Shown one piece after another: positions 49,610-60,936 of a stretch of 64,000 nt of DNA. The notes below the pieces were generated by a model. That model worked only from the letters and a program-made list of their open reading frames with translations, did no database searches and had not been told where the DNA came from. Location of the stretch: assembly GCA_011524535.1 (NCBI GenBank), contig WTKD01000003.1, positions 62,001 through 126,000 of the forward strand. The letters run 5' to 3'. The translations under genes were made by a program, and so were the position numbers. Position 1 is the first letter of the stretch, and each line of letters opens with the position of its first letter. The DNA comes from Spirochaetaceae bacterium. GTDB taxonomy: Bacteria; Spirochaetota; Spirochaetia; WTKD01.

Positions 49610-51037
49610 CTATGGTTTTTCTATAGTAATAGTAATACTTTGCCCTTCACGTAAGACCGAAAAAGAAAGAGCATTCGCCGTCCCTATTATTTCATAAAAT
49701 TCTCTCAAAGAATTTATTTTCTTGTCATTGACTCGAGAAATAATGTCACCTCTTCGTATTCCTGCTATATCAACAAGAGAACGTGAAACAGTGGAAAGTA
49801 CATACATTTGCCCAAGGTATGCCTCGTCAAGACCACTACCTGGTAACAAATCTTCGGTTAGAGGTAGTATTTCAAATCCGGGCCAAGATTTTCCACTAAG
49901 TGTTGCTATATTTATTTCAGATGGTCGCTTGTCAATGGTAACAGAAACCTCTCTTTCACGTCCATTTCTTATCACGGTAAACGATACTGTTTTTCCAGCT
50001 TCTAGATTTCCAACCAAACGAACTAGCTCATTAGAGTTTTCTATCTCTTCGCCATCGACTTCAATGATAATATCTCCTGGAAAAATACCTCCAAGATCAG
50101 CTGGCGAATCAGCATACACTGCTGGAATGAAGGCACCTTGAGTGGAGTCTGCTGAAAGAGAATCAGCGACATCTTGACTAAGGTTTTTAGTCGAAACACC
50201 AAGCCAACCGTATTCTGCTTCTCCAGTTTCAATAAATTGAGAAATTGAATTCTTTAGATCATTTATTGGTATTGCAAAACCAAGACCAACATTTGCGCCC
50301 GTTCGTGTTGTTATCCAGGTATTTATGCCCACGATTTCCCCTCGAAGATTTACCAAGGCTCCCCCGCTATTGCCTTGATTTATCGCCGCATCTGTTTGAA
50401 TAAAGTCACTAAGACTACTCATGGGGCCACTTCTTTCCAAGGCACTGACTATGCCAGCGGTAACCGTATTTTGATATCCAAAGGGAGCTCCCATTGCAAG
50501 AACCCAATCACCAACTTGAAGGCTGTCTGAATCACCAAGTCGTGAGATGTAAATATCATCAGTGTCTGGCTCAAAGGAAACCAAGGCAGCATCTTTTCGT
50601 TCATCTTCTCCGACAAGCTCTGCTGGAAAAACTCTTCCATCGTGTAAGGTGACTTTAATTCTTTCGGAACCCTTCACGACATGGGAATTTGTCAATACAT
50701 AATAAGTTTTCTCGATTTTAGAGACAATAACACCGGACCCCAACCCACTGTCATAAAATCTTTCAGAATCATCTTCATCTTCTTCATTTTGTTCTGGTCC
50801 AAAATAGAAATCAAACGGGTTGATATTCTCCTCAACCTGCTGCTGAACATCGATACGGACAATAGCGGGCAGCACAGCTCTAGAAACGGCTCGAAATCCG
50901 GATTGTATTGATTCTAGTTCTGAGACAACTTCGGTTTCTATCGCATCCGTATAGACAGCCTCCTGTGCTTCTAATGTGCATGTTGCACAATAAAGAAATA
51001 AAAAAGCCGCGATGATTATTTTTGAAAAATAGTGCAT
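49610..51037 (-). CDS. HtrA/DegP-type serine protease with PDZ domains
   Basis: LTNSHVV, KDAALVSF, QTDAAINQGNSGGALVNLRGEIVGINTW; PDZ segments DLGGIFPGDIIIEVDGEEI and DIAGIRRGDIISRVNDKKI. Confidence 0.94.
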   Translation of the reverse strand: MHYFSKIIIAAFLFLYCATCTLEAQEAVYTDAIETEVVSELESIQSGFRAVSRAVLPAIVRIDVQQQVEENINPFDFYFGPEQNEEDEDDSERFYDSGLGSGVIVSKIEKTYYVLTNSHVVKGSERIKVTLHDGRVFPAELVGEDERKDAALVSFEPDTDDIYISRLGDSDSLQVGDWVLAMGAPFGYQNTVTAGIVSALERSGPMSSLSDFIQTDAAINQGNSGGALVNLRGEIVGINTWITTRTGANVGLGFAIPINDLKNSISQFIETGEAEYGWLGVSTKNLSQDVADSLSADSTQGAFIPAVYADSPADLGGIFPGDIIIEVDGEEIENSNELVRLVGNLEAGKTVSFTVIRNGREREVSVTIDKRPSEINIATLSGKSWPGFEILPLTEDLLPGSGLDEAYLGQMYVLSTVSRSLVDIAGIRRGDIISRVNDKKINSLREFYEIIGTANALSFSVLREGQSITITIEKP

Positions 51038-51129
51038 ATGTATGTCAATCTCCTGTTATCAATTTTTTGTATATACCTGTACTTCTCAATTAACGAGCAG
51101 AAAACAAAAAATGTTACACATATCTTATG

Positions 51130-51876
51130 TTAACGCTTCGTGAGAATTTCAAAATTACCATCAATATACGCAACAGTGTGTTCAAAATGCGCTGCAACTT
51201 TTCCATCGCATGTTTTTACGGTCCATTGATCATCATCAACATAGACCTCGCCCTCGCCAAGGCAAACCATTGGTTCAATAGCTAAAACCATCCCTTCGCG
51301 TAGCCGTATACGTGATTGTGAAGTTACAAAATTGGGGACTGAAGGATCTTCATGGACTGCAAAGCCAACCCCGTGTCCGCTAAACATGCGCACCGTGCCA
51401 TATCCCTCTTCGTTTACCGTGTTATAGACCGCTCTAGAAATGTCACCCACGCGTTTTCCCTTACTGCCAGCCTCAATACCCTTACAAAGCGCAGAATAAG
51501 TTACATCAAGTAATTTTTGAATCTCCTTTGCCACCGACCCTACCGCCACCGTTTGTGCAGCATCACTATAGTATTTCCCAAGCTTAACACCACAATCGAT
51601 ACCAATAATATCTCCATCGCGTAATACCGTTGCACTAGGAATTCCATGAATAACTTCATCGTTTATAGATGTACATAGGGCGTTTGGATAACCCTGATAT
51701 CCCAAAAAGGAAGGGGCTGCTCCAAGTTCGTAAATTTTCTTTTGCGCCATTGCATCCAGCTCCAACGTGCTAATACCTTCTACGCAATGCGTTGCAACAA
51801 AGTCCAGCACGTGAACTAATAATTCTGAAGCCTTTCTTATTTCTTCAATATCTGTTCTAGATTTAAGTTGCAACAT
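51130..51876 (-). CDS. map: Methionine aminopeptidase type I
   Basis: NEVIHGIPS, GDIIGIDCGVKLGKYYSDAAQTVAVG, FSGHGVGFAVHEDPSVPNF, GMVLAIEPMV. Confidence 0.96.
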   Translation of the reverse strand: MLQLKSRTDIEEIRKASELLVHVLDFVATHCVEGISTLELDAMAQKKIYELGAAPSFLGYQGYPNALCTSINDEVIHGIPSATVLRDGDIIGIDCGVKLGKYYSDAAQTVAVGSVAKEIQKLLDVTYSALCKGIEAGSKGKRVGDISRAVYNTVNEEGYGTVRMFSGHGVGFAVHEDPSVPNFVTSQSRIRLREGMVLAIEPMVCLGEGEVYVDDDQWTVKTCDGKVAAHFEHTVAYIDGNFEILTKR

Positions 51877-52270
51877 TTGAATTTCGCTGTTTTGCTATAC
51901 TGTCTAAGATACCATTCACAAACGCAGATGATTTCTTATCGGAATATTGTTTTGCAAGTTCGACAGCTTCATCTATGACAATTGATACGGGCATATGATC
52001 TTCAAAATACAGAGAGTAAATGGATAACCTTAGAATACACCGATCAACAATCAGTAATCTTTCAATACTCCATTCTTTTAATGTTTCATTAAGAATATTA
52101 TCGATAAATTCAAGATTTCGATGGACTCCATAAAACAACTCTTCTGCATATACCATCTTTTTATCACTAACAAAACAGAACGGGTCGTAGGATTCGATAG
52201 TTACGCGTGATGGAGTTTGTTCAAATGCATACAAAGACTGCAATGCATACATTCGTTGTCGATGTCTCAT
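51863..52270 (-). CDS. nusB: Transcription antitermination factor NusB
   Basis: 135 aa; RQRMYALQSLYAFEQ, DRCILRLSIYSL, VSIVIDEAVELAKQYSDKKSSAFVNGILDSI. Confidence 0.93.
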   Translation of the reverse strand: MRHRQRMYALQSLYAFEQTPSRVTIESYDPFCFVSDKKMVYAEELFYGVHRNLEFIDNILNETLKEWSIERLLIVDRCILRLSIYSLYFEDHMPVSIVIDEAVELAKQYSDKKSSAFVNGILDSIAKQRNSNVAT

Positions 52271-52282
52271 AGTCGATCTTGA

Positions 52283-53326
52283 TTAATCAAAGTTCAAATT
52301 TTGAGAAAAAATTCTAATTTCGGCATTTTCTCGTAGTTTTTCAATTTGAAACTCCATAACTTCATTAAACATCCTTCCTTGATTTTCCATCGACAATACC
52401 TGGGAAATATGGGTTTGAACTGTCATCGAGTCTCCAGGAAAAAGTGGATCACCCAACTTCAATAGGCGTGGTTGTCGCTTGTCTGTGATCTTTACGATGT
52501 GAATTCCCAAACTTGACTCAAGAACTCCACTAACTTCATCTTCGTCTAATCCGGAGACTACATCAACAAAATTGGCTCCTAGGTTCTTCTTCAACTCTTC
52601 ATCGCCTCGAGCGAAAAATCCAAAATCCCTGGCAAGATAGGAGGGATCATCAAGCGATTCTTCAAAAAGGGATTCAAATGTTGCCTGACCCGTTGAAATT
52701 CTGCGACGTAGTTCATCTATTTTTTTTCTGCCTGAGAGTATCTCAGCTTCATTCACATTTGCCGTACTTACGAAAAGGTGTGAAAATCTAACCAGTGAAG
52801 GCGTAGCATAACGCACCGCATTTTCTTCATAAAATTTTACGATTTCTACATCGGTAGGGCGAAAATTATTCTCGTCCGCGAGTTTTGGGTCAATTTTCAT
52901 GAGATAGTTTCGTGCAATCAATGTGTCTCTTAAGTTTTTTTCATACTCAGCATAAGAAAAACCTGTTTGCCGCTCTATCAAGAGTCGAAAATCTCTATCG
53001 GGCAACATAAGAACACCCAGTCGCGCTTTTTGAAGCTCAATTGCCCGGTCCAAGTCCTCTCTAGTAATCGACACACTGTCTCGTTCTGCCGCTTGTTGTA
53101 ACAAAATACTGTTTATTTCACCCTTCAAGATGGCTTGAATTTCCTCTTCATTCAATGAACGGGTAATTCGTTCTTCCAACAAAACAATTTTTTCCTGCAA
53201 TGCTTTCTTACTAATATTTTGTAGTTTCGTAAGTTTGACTGTTGCTACAGTGGTATCCAACAATTGGGCGTTGATTACCGAAGAAACCAACAAAATTATC
53301 ATAAAAAATGAATATTTTTTTGCCAT
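52283..53326 (-). CDS. SurA/PpiC-type periplasmic peptidylprolyl isomerase
   Basis: Signal; VRFSHLFVSTANVNEAEILSGRKKIDELRRRISTGQATFESLFEESLDDPSYLARDFGFFARGD, GIHIVKITDKR (parvulin-like). Confidence 0.85.
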   Translation of the reverse strand: MAKKYSFFMIILLVSSVINAQLLDTTVATVKLTKLQNISKKALQEKIVLLEERITRSLNEEEIQAILKGEINSILLQQAAERDSVSITREDLDRAIELQKARLGVLMLPDRDFRLLIERQTGFSYAEYEKNLRDTLIARNYLMKIDPKLADENNFRPTDVEIVKFYEENAVRYATPSLVRFSHLFVSTANVNEAEILSGRKKIDELRRRISTGQATFESLFEESLDDPSYLARDFGFFARGDEELKKNLGANFVDVVSGLDEDEVSGVLESSLGIHIVKITDKRQPRLLKLGDPLFPGDSMTVQTHISQVLSMENQGRMFNEVMEFQIEKLRENAEIRIFSQNLNFD

Positions 53327-53354
53327 AAATATAGTCCTAGCCGTCTTTCAAGCT

Positions 53355-54020
53355 CTAAGAATCCTTCTGTTTTGTTTGGGGCATTGCAACCCCCAGGTCT
53401 GAGACACGTTCAGTATATAGTTCTAACTCCCTTTTTGCGAGAGTTTTGGCAAGCTTTTTATAAAAAATGAGGGATATGTACTGATAAATATCAACCATAA
53501 AATCTCTAAAATAGGGCTCTTTTTTCTCTTCCTGTACTATCTTCTCAAAACAAGAAAAAGCATCCATATAATGCCCAAGCCTATGATATTCCTCCCCTAA
53601 AAAAACCATGCAATCCAAGAATTCATCTCGGGACAAAGCATTTTTTAACGAATGAACTTCTTTGTATCGTTCAAACAACTCCAAGGCTTGAGTGTTACGC
53701 TTATGGAGAAACTCATACAAAATTAATTTACCCCAACACCGTGGCTCGTGCAATCTATAGGCTAGAAAGGTTCGATAGTTAAACCTCGTCTTGTTCATCT
53801 CTATAGCAAATTGAGAATGTGCATAATATTTGCGTTTTTTATGTACATTCAAAATCGTCTCATAGGCTGAAATCAGCTGGGAAAGTTCGAGGGAATTCTC
53901 TCTCGTTCGTTTTGCTAAATCGGGGTGAAGTTTTTTTATCTTTCTTCTAAATGCTTTTTTTACTTCATCGGGGGTTGAATTTTCGCTTATGCCTAATCTT
54001 TTGTAGCATTCTTTAAGCAA
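53355..54020 (-). CDS. DnaJ-domain protein
   Basis: N-terminal ECYKRLGISENSTPDEVKKAFRRKIKKLHPDLAKRTREN. Confidence 0.88.
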   Translation of the reverse strand: MLKECYKRLGISENSTPDEVKKAFRRKIKKLHPDLAKRTRENSLELSQLISAYETILNVHKKRKYYAHSQFAIEMNKTRFNYRTFLAYRLHEPRCWGKLILYEFLHKRNTQALELFERYKEVHSLKNALSRDEFLDCMVFLGEEYHRLGHYMDAFSCFEKIVQEEKKEPYFRDFMVDIYQYISLIFYKKLAKTLAKRELELYTERVSDLGVAMPQTKQKDS

Positions 54021-54022
54021 TT

Positions 54023-54442
54023 TTATTTCACCACAAAGGAGCCCAAGGAGGTCAGCAAAGAGCTTTTCGAAGAAAGATGATCCGAATACACAACATTCAT
54101 GCCTTCTTCTTCCAAAATCTTCATTGCATTGAGCAAGGCTTTATTCTTCCAAAAAGGAGCAGAATGTTTTACAAAGGCAACCGCTCTATACCGTGGGGGC
54201 TTGACCGAATCCTTTAAAATTTCAGATATTTTCTTTGACAAAGGGGCTCCTATAACTCCCTTTGTTTCAGCCAATAGCAGAAAGAGTTGTGTCCCCATCA
54301 AACGCGGATTTTGTAAAGTTTCGGCATTGTAGCAAGAAATTCTACAGCTAGAATCTTTTTGTGAGTAATATTCTTTAATTGTATCTATGTATAGATTCGC
54401 CGATTGGTATTTTGAAAAACTGTGAAGCACGGCTAGCTCCAT
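54023..54442 (-). CDS. Hypothetical protein
   Basis: 139 aa in a compact operon; no firm family. Confidence 0.55.
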   Translation of the reverse strand: MELAVLHSFSKYQSANLYIDTIKEYYSQKDSSCRISCYNAETLQNPRLMGTQLFLLLAETKGVIGAPLSKKISEILKDSVKPPRYRAVAFVKHSAPFWKNKALLNAMKILEEEGMNVVYSDHLSSKSSLLTSLGSFVVK

Positions 54443-54445
54443 TGA

Positions 54446-54784
54446 TTATTCCTCGTCAGTATTACTTGGAAGCTCTTCTTCTTCGAGCCACCACTCAACA
54501 CTATTCTCGCGTCCTTGCGCACGAACGGCACGCTCGATATCGCTCGTATCTTGACTACGATTGAGCCAGGCCAAAGTGAAGGCCAGGACCATGAACAGAG
54601 CGCCTAGAAATGTTGTAATTCGAGTGAGAATATTTCCCGATCTTCGCCCATATTGCTGAGCCGAATTATCGCCAAACATGGCGCCGATGCTGTCAGTGCC
54701 TTCTCGCTGTGCCAAAACCATAAACACAAGAAACACCGAAATAATAACAAACACAACCAAAAATAGTATTGAAATAAATGTCAT
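54446..54784 (-). CDS. secG: Preprotein translocase subunit SecG
   Basis: 112 aa; MVLAQREGTDSIGAMFGDNSAQQYGRRSGNILTRITTFLGALFMVLAFTLAW. Confidence 0.9.
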   Translation of the reverse strand: MTFISILFLVVFVIISVFLVFMVLAQREGTDSIGAMFGDNSAQQYGRRSGNILTRITTFLGALFMVLAFTLAWLNRSQDTSDIERAVRAQGRENSVEWWLEEEELPSNTDEE

Positions 54785-55536
54785 ACCTTACCCTTGAGTA
54801 TAGCGGTAAATTCTTCCATCTTCAATGAAGAACCTCCAACCAAAGCGCCGTCAATGTTTGGCTGTGTAAATAGCTCAGAAGCATTGCCAGATTTCACCGA
54901 TCCTCCATATATAATGCTGAGATCTTCAGCGAGTGTCTTAGTGTATAGCGTTGCTATGCATTCTCGTATAGCAACATGCATACGTTCCGCTTCTGCCGCT
55001 GAAGCTGTTTTACCCGTCCCAATCGCCCAAATCGGCTCGTATGCAATACAAATAGAAGGAAGTTGTTCGGCTGACACAGGGTCTAATGCTGCCTTAATTT
55101 GGCCCAATACAAAAGATTCTTCATCTCCTCGCTCACGAAGCTCCAAGGACTCTCCAACACAAAGAATAACACCCAATCCATGGTCCAACGCAATTTTTAT
55201 TTTTTGTTGCACAATAGCATCGCTTTCTTGAAAATATTCACGACGCTCAGAATGACCAACTAGCACGGTCTGCACACCAAGGTCTTTTAGCTGTGAAGCA
55301 GATACTTCACCGGTATAGGCTCCGTTCTCAGTAGATGCCACATTTTGAGAGGATAGAAGGACACCACTTCCTTGTAGATTTTCCGACACAGGTAACAAGA
55401 AAGGAAATGAGGGCGCAATCCCCACTGTATGCGGAGAATGTTTCGCTTCGGTTCCTATTACCTTCGCCAAAGTCTTTGCTTGATCAAGGTCAAGATTCAT
55501 TTTCCAGTTTGCAACAATCGTTAATTTTTTTCGCAT
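54781..55536 (-). CDS. tpiA: Triosephosphate isomerase
   Basis: VANWKMNLDL, VLVGHSERREYFQESD, IAYEPIWAIGTGKTASA, IIYGGSVKSGNASELFTQPNIDGALVGGSSLK. Confidence 0.97.
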   Translation of the reverse strand: MRKKLTIVANWKMNLDLDQAKTLAKVIGTEAKHSPHTVGIAPSFPFLLPVSENLQGSGVLLSSQNVASTENGAYTGEVSASQLKDLGVQTVLVGHSERREYFQESDAIVQQKIKIALDHGLGVILCVGESLELRERGDEESFVLGQIKAALDPVSAEQLPSICIAYEPIWAIGTGKTASAAEAERMHVAIRECIATLYTKTLAEDLSIIYGGSVKSGNASELFTQPNIDGALVGGSSLKMEEFTAILKGKV

Positions 55537-55537
55537 A

Positions 55538-56718
55538 TTAGTCCATCAATACCTGTAACGCAGGAAGCTGTCGACCTTCCAAAAATTCCAAAGAAGCCCC
55601 ACCTCCTGTAGATACATGTGTGAATTCCTCACCCAAGCTCCATTTTTGTATAGCTGCAAGAGTGTCTCCACCTCCACAGACCGTAATTGCTTGTTTATTC
55701 TTCGCTATTGTATGTCCAATTATCTTCGTTCCGGTCTCGAATGATGGGAATTCGAAAACACCCATTGGTCCATTCCAGACAACGCAAGAAGCCCGCGAAA
55801 TTTCTTCAGTAAATATCTTTTGACTTTTTTGACCGATGTCTAATGCCATAAGATGATCGGGTATACTCGCCTCTGAAATTTCTATACCTTTGGAACTACT
55901 AGAAAACTCTTCGGAGGCAATGTGATCAACCGGTAACAGGACAGTAGTCTGCTCACGCTCTGCACTCTCAAGGAAACGCTCGGCGGTTTCCAAGAATGTA
56001 TTTTCCACTATGCTTTTTCCAACCTTGTGCCCAAGAACATGCAAGAATGTATAGGCCATCGCACCACCGATAATGATTGTGTCGCATCGTTTCGAGAGGG
56101 ATTCTAACACTGCGATTTTTGTACTTACCTTGGCTCCCCCAATGACGGCAATATATGGATGTTTGGGATTTTCTAGTACTATACTAAGATTTTTGAATTC
56201 CTTTTCAAGTAAAAGACCCGCATATGAGGACATATGCTTGGTTATCGCATGTGTTGAAGCATGAGCTCGGTGGGCTGCTCCAAATGCATCGTTTACATAT
56301 ATCGATCCAAGTCCGGAAAGCTCTTTTCCAAATTGGGCATCATCTTTTTCCTCTCGGAGATCAAAGCGAATATTTTCAAAGAGAATAACCGCGGAGGTTT
56401 CTATTGGCTTTTCTTGCAAAGATTGTACTTCTGCAATTGATTTTGCAAACAAAACCTCGATATCTAGGAGTTTAGAAATGGTAGGAAGCAGGGAGTTTAA
56501 ACTCAAAGATGGGGTTACTGCGCCTTTTGGTCTTCCCAGATGGCTGATAAGCACAATGCTTCGCGGTCCTTTAGAAAGCAATTCCTTTATTGTGGGGAGC
56601 GATGACCGAATCCTTGAATCGTCTGAAATCACTCCATCGCTCATAGGCACGTTGAAGTCGACCCTTACAACAACGTCTTTGTCCGTAAGAGAAGATAAAG
56701 AATCAATAGATCTTAGCA

Positions 56719-56719
<1 letters not shown>
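55538..56719 (-). CDS. pgk: Phosphoglycerate kinase
   Basis: VVRVDFNVPMSDGVISDDSRI, VLISHLGRPKG, VNDAFGAAHRAHAST, AVIGGAKVSTKIAVLESL, VCGGGDTLAAI, HVSTGGGASLEFLEGRQLP. Confidence 0.97.
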
Positions 56720-57747
<1,028 letters not shown>

Positions 57748-59736
57748 TTACCTATTTATAAGTGAATTGTCAAGCAATCGATAATTGAGCAATTCGTCAA
57801 CCATTCTCGTATTTGCTACGGGTATTTCTAATTCTTGTGCATTTCGAAACAAGACTGTTTGACCTATATCCACATTATTGGTTATGTTCTGCGATGAAAA
57901 AATTCCTTCTGATATGAGCTCGTCTGTCGTTGCAATCTCTATCTCACCGATTGGATCCCTAGTAGACTGTGCATACGGGGCTTCTGCACTTAATTCTATC
58001 GAGCCTTGTGGATAGACATCCAATATCGAACCTATTTCAATGTCATCGGTTGTACCCAAGGATATAACAACTCCATCATCAGAAAATCCAATTACTTCAC
58101 CTATTCTTGGTACTATAGAGTCAACAAGCCGCAACATTTGCAATAATGCTTTTTCAACTGCATAATGCCCCTGTGTTGTGACCTGGTATTCACCCAATGA
58201 CGCCCCAGACTTATGCGAAATAAGTTCGCTATTAAGGATTATAATATCCTGGGAACTGCCTCCCCCCAAAATCAATATCATACCGTCGCCACCCTTCCCC
58301 ACAATTTGTAATGCTTCATAGTTGTTTTTGATAGAGTCTTTGTAATAGATTGGATCTAAACGCTCAATTGAAAACAAAAATTGCAAAAGAAGCCAAGCAT
58401 ACAATTGTAATTCCCCAGGAACATCCCCCTGTGTATTTATCGTATAAAATATGTGCAGTGGTATTCGGGCACGAGGTACTTCGAATTGTTGGATATTATT
58501 TTCAAACGAAACACTTTCATCCAAAAATTCCTGCAACCCTTCAATCGCATCGCTCACTTCTAGCGAATCATCCCCCAGTGATTTAAGAATTTGCAATTCA
58601 TTCAAATATCGAGGATAATTTTTATATAGCTCGTATAGCGACGCGATGTGTTTTCTAATCAAGATATTGTATGGATCTATCCTAAGGGCTCTCCTCAGCA
58701 GCAATTCACTCTCAATGTATTGAAAATCTCCTTGCAATTCCTTTGCCCTCTCAACATAATCATCTAACATAGATTCCAATCCCTCTGTAGGAGGTAACAA
58801 AGAAAGTAACTCCTCACGAGCAATAAAGGACGGCTCAAAATATGGATCAAGCAACAAGGCACGATTATACGCCTGCAAAGCATCTGAATACATTCCCAGG
58901 TTTTGCTCAAGCTTGCCCTTACCGTACCAGGCCAGTTTATTTTCGGAATTCACATTCAAAAGGGTATTCAAAACATCCAGGGCCGATTCGAAATCGCGCG
59001 ACTCCAGATAAACCCTAGTAAGCGAAGCAAGCACTTGCTCTGTTTTTGGAGCTATCCCGTAAGCAGCCCTGGCATAAAATAGGGCACGCTCAAAATCATT
59101 GGACACAAGATAATACCTAGTTGCCAATAATAATGCCATTACTTCATTAGAATGCACCGCCAGCAATCGTAAAACATACTCATCATTCTGCCCCGGTAGA
59201 TGATCGATTGAAAGATAAGCCAAAGCACTCAGCGCAGAAAGATTATAGGGCTCATAGTCCAAAACCCGCCTATACGTTTCTACCGCATCTTGTGTTCTGC
59301 CTTCCGTATAGAGTACATCTGCCAAAACAAGCATGACATCTGTATTTGCATCGTTATCACGTAAGAGTGGTTCTAATTTTTCTCTGGCTTCCACAATAGC
59401 ACCCTGCTGCAATAGTATTCGAAGTTCAAGTATGAGATATTGCAGTTGGTTCGGGCGTAATTGTAAGGCTCTCCTATTTGCTTTTGCCGCTTCTTCATAC
59501 TGCATAAGCCGAAAATAAACATACGCTAGCCCATGATATGCATCGCTGTATTGAGGATTTATCTCAAGGGCGCGAGAGAATTGCTCTACCGCTCTTACGT
59601 ATATATCATACTCATCAATGGTTTGTTCAAGGAGATTCCACCCATTGTCAGCATAATTCTGCGCTTGTCCAAATATAGCCATCGTTCCGAGGCAACATAT
59701 GACAATCACTAGGATTTTTTTATATTCGTTTTGCAT
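57748..59736 (-). CDS. TPR-repeat exported protein
   Basis: 662 aa; signal then serial TPRs (FSRALEINPQYSDAYHGLAYVYFRLMQYEEAAKANRRALQLRPNQ). Confidence 0.83.
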   Translation of the reverse strand: MQNEYKKILVIVICCLGTMAIFGQAQNYADNGWNLLEQTIDEYDIYVRAVEQFSRALEINPQYSDAYHGLAYVYFRLMQYEEAAKANRRALQLRPNQLQYLILELRILLQQGAIVEAREKLEPLLRDNDANTDVMLVLADVLYTEGRTQDAVETYRRVLDYEPYNLSALSALAYLSIDHLPGQNDEYVLRLLAVHSNEVMALLLATRYYLVSNDFERALFYARAAYGIAPKTEQVLASLTRVYLESRDFESALDVLNTLLNVNSENKLAWYGKGKLEQNLGMYSDALQAYNRALLLDPYFEPSFIAREELLSLLPPTEGLESMLDDYVERAKELQGDFQYIESELLLRRALRIDPYNILIRKHIASLYELYKNYPRYLNELQILKSLGDDSLEVSDAIEGLQEFLDESVSFENNIQQFEVPRARIPLHIFYTINTQGDVPGELQLYAWLLLQFLFSIERLDPIYYKDSIKNNYEALQIVGKGGDGMILILGGGSSQDIIILNSELISHKSGASLGEYQVTTQGHYAVEKALLQMLRLVDSIVPRIGEVIGFSDDGVVISLGTTDDIEIGSILDVYPQGSIELSAEAPYAQSTRDPIGEIEIATTDELISEGIFSSQNITNNVDIGQTVLFRNAQELEIPVANTRMVDELLNYRLLDNSLINR

Positions 59737-59746
59737 AAAAACAGGT

Positions 59747-60496
59747 CTACTGCTGTTGTATCAATTTAATTTTCTTTATACTTATTCCATCCATTTCTTG
59801 TACAACAAAATCTATACTTTCAAAACTCACCTTTTCAAAACGCACTGGCACTTTATCAAAGAGTTCAAAAACAAACCCTCCAAGAGTATCTACAGCGTCA
59901 TTGGGTAGTGTTAAATGCATTCGTTCGTTCAATTCCTCGATTCCCAGTCGAGCATCACATAAATAGATATGTTCCCCCAACTTCATAATGCCATCGACTT
60001 CGTGATCAAATTCATCCTGAATTTCACCAACTATTTCTTCTATGATATCCTCAAGGCAAATAATCCCCGAAGTTCCCCCATATTCATCTACCGTAATAGC
60101 TATGTGAACACGGCGTTTTTGCATCTCTCGGAGCAAGGAATCTAACTTTTTAGATTCAGGAACAAAATAGGGAGGACGCAATACTTGTTCCCAATCAATA
60201 TCCCGTTGTTCCGTCCCTACCTGATACATAAGGTCCTTTATGTACAATACGCCTAGAACGTTATCAACACTATCCTTATACACAGGAAATCGAGAATGTC
60301 CGGATTGCTTTGCTTTTTGCATTATCTCAGAGAGACTTTCCTCGTATTCCATGAATACAACATCTACGCGTGGGAGCATAACCTCCTTGGTGTGGGTTTC
60401 AGCCAATCCATGGATCCCCTCTATCATTTTTGCTACATGCGCAGGAATTTGCGTTGTCCTCGATGTTCCTTTTTTAAACCAGTCTTTTATGCCCAT
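59747..60496 (-). CDS. CBS-pair protein, CorC/hemolysin C-like
   Basis: EVMLPRVDVVFME, SRFPVYKDSVDNVLGVLYIKDL, VDEYGGTSGIICLEDIIEEIVGEIQDEFD. Confidence 0.93.
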   Translation of the reverse strand: MGIKDWFKKGTSRTTQIPAHVAKMIEGIHGLAETHTKEVMLPRVDVVFMEYEESLSEIMQKAKQSGHSRFPVYKDSVDNVLGVLYIKDLMYQVGTEQRDIDWEQVLRPPYFVPESKKLDSLLREMQKRRVHIAITVDEYGGTSGIICLEDIIEEIVGEIQDEFDHEVDGIMKLGEHIYLCDARLGIEELNERMHLTLPNDAVDTLGGFVFELFDKVPVRFEKVSFESIDFVVQEMDGISIKKIKLIQQQ

Positions 60497-60936
60497 TCTT
60501 TTTCTCGTTTTAGAATATTATGCAGTATTTTTTCTTGTAATTCATACATAGCCGATTCCTGTGCCTCAGGATGTACCATTCCGCATATGTGAAGCACGCC
60601 ATGCACTATGCATCGTTGCTCTCCCCAGTCGTCCATATGATACTTTTCTAGACCACTGGGAGATATCAGAATCTCACCCGCAATGTTTCCTTCCTCCTCG
60701 GCAAACATACCAGAGTCATAAAGAAAACTCAAAACATCCGTATCTTCGTAGACATATCGATACAGTCCATTTGCCTGTTTCATAACTTCCGATGATACAT
60801 AGACTACCGCAATATGTGCTGATTGTATATTTACTGCGTGTAAAGTTTCCCCTATGAGCGTTTTTATATATTCATGTTCTAATGACTCATCAACACCCTG
60901 TAATGAAATATCTACTATGATATTTTTATGTTTCAT
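60487..60936 (-). CDS. ybeY: Endoribonuclease YbeY (rRNA maturation)
   Basis: TDVLSFLYD, GEILIS, VHGVLHICGMVHPE. Start taken at ATG 60936. Confidence 0.88.
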   Translation of the reverse strand: MKHKNIIVDISLQGVDESLEHEYIKTLIGETLHAVNIQSAHIAVVYVSSEVMKQANGLYRYVYEDTDVLSFLYDSGMFAEEEGNIAGEILISPSGLEKYHMDDWGEQRCIVHGVLHICGMVHPEAQESAMYELQEKILHNILKREKEWA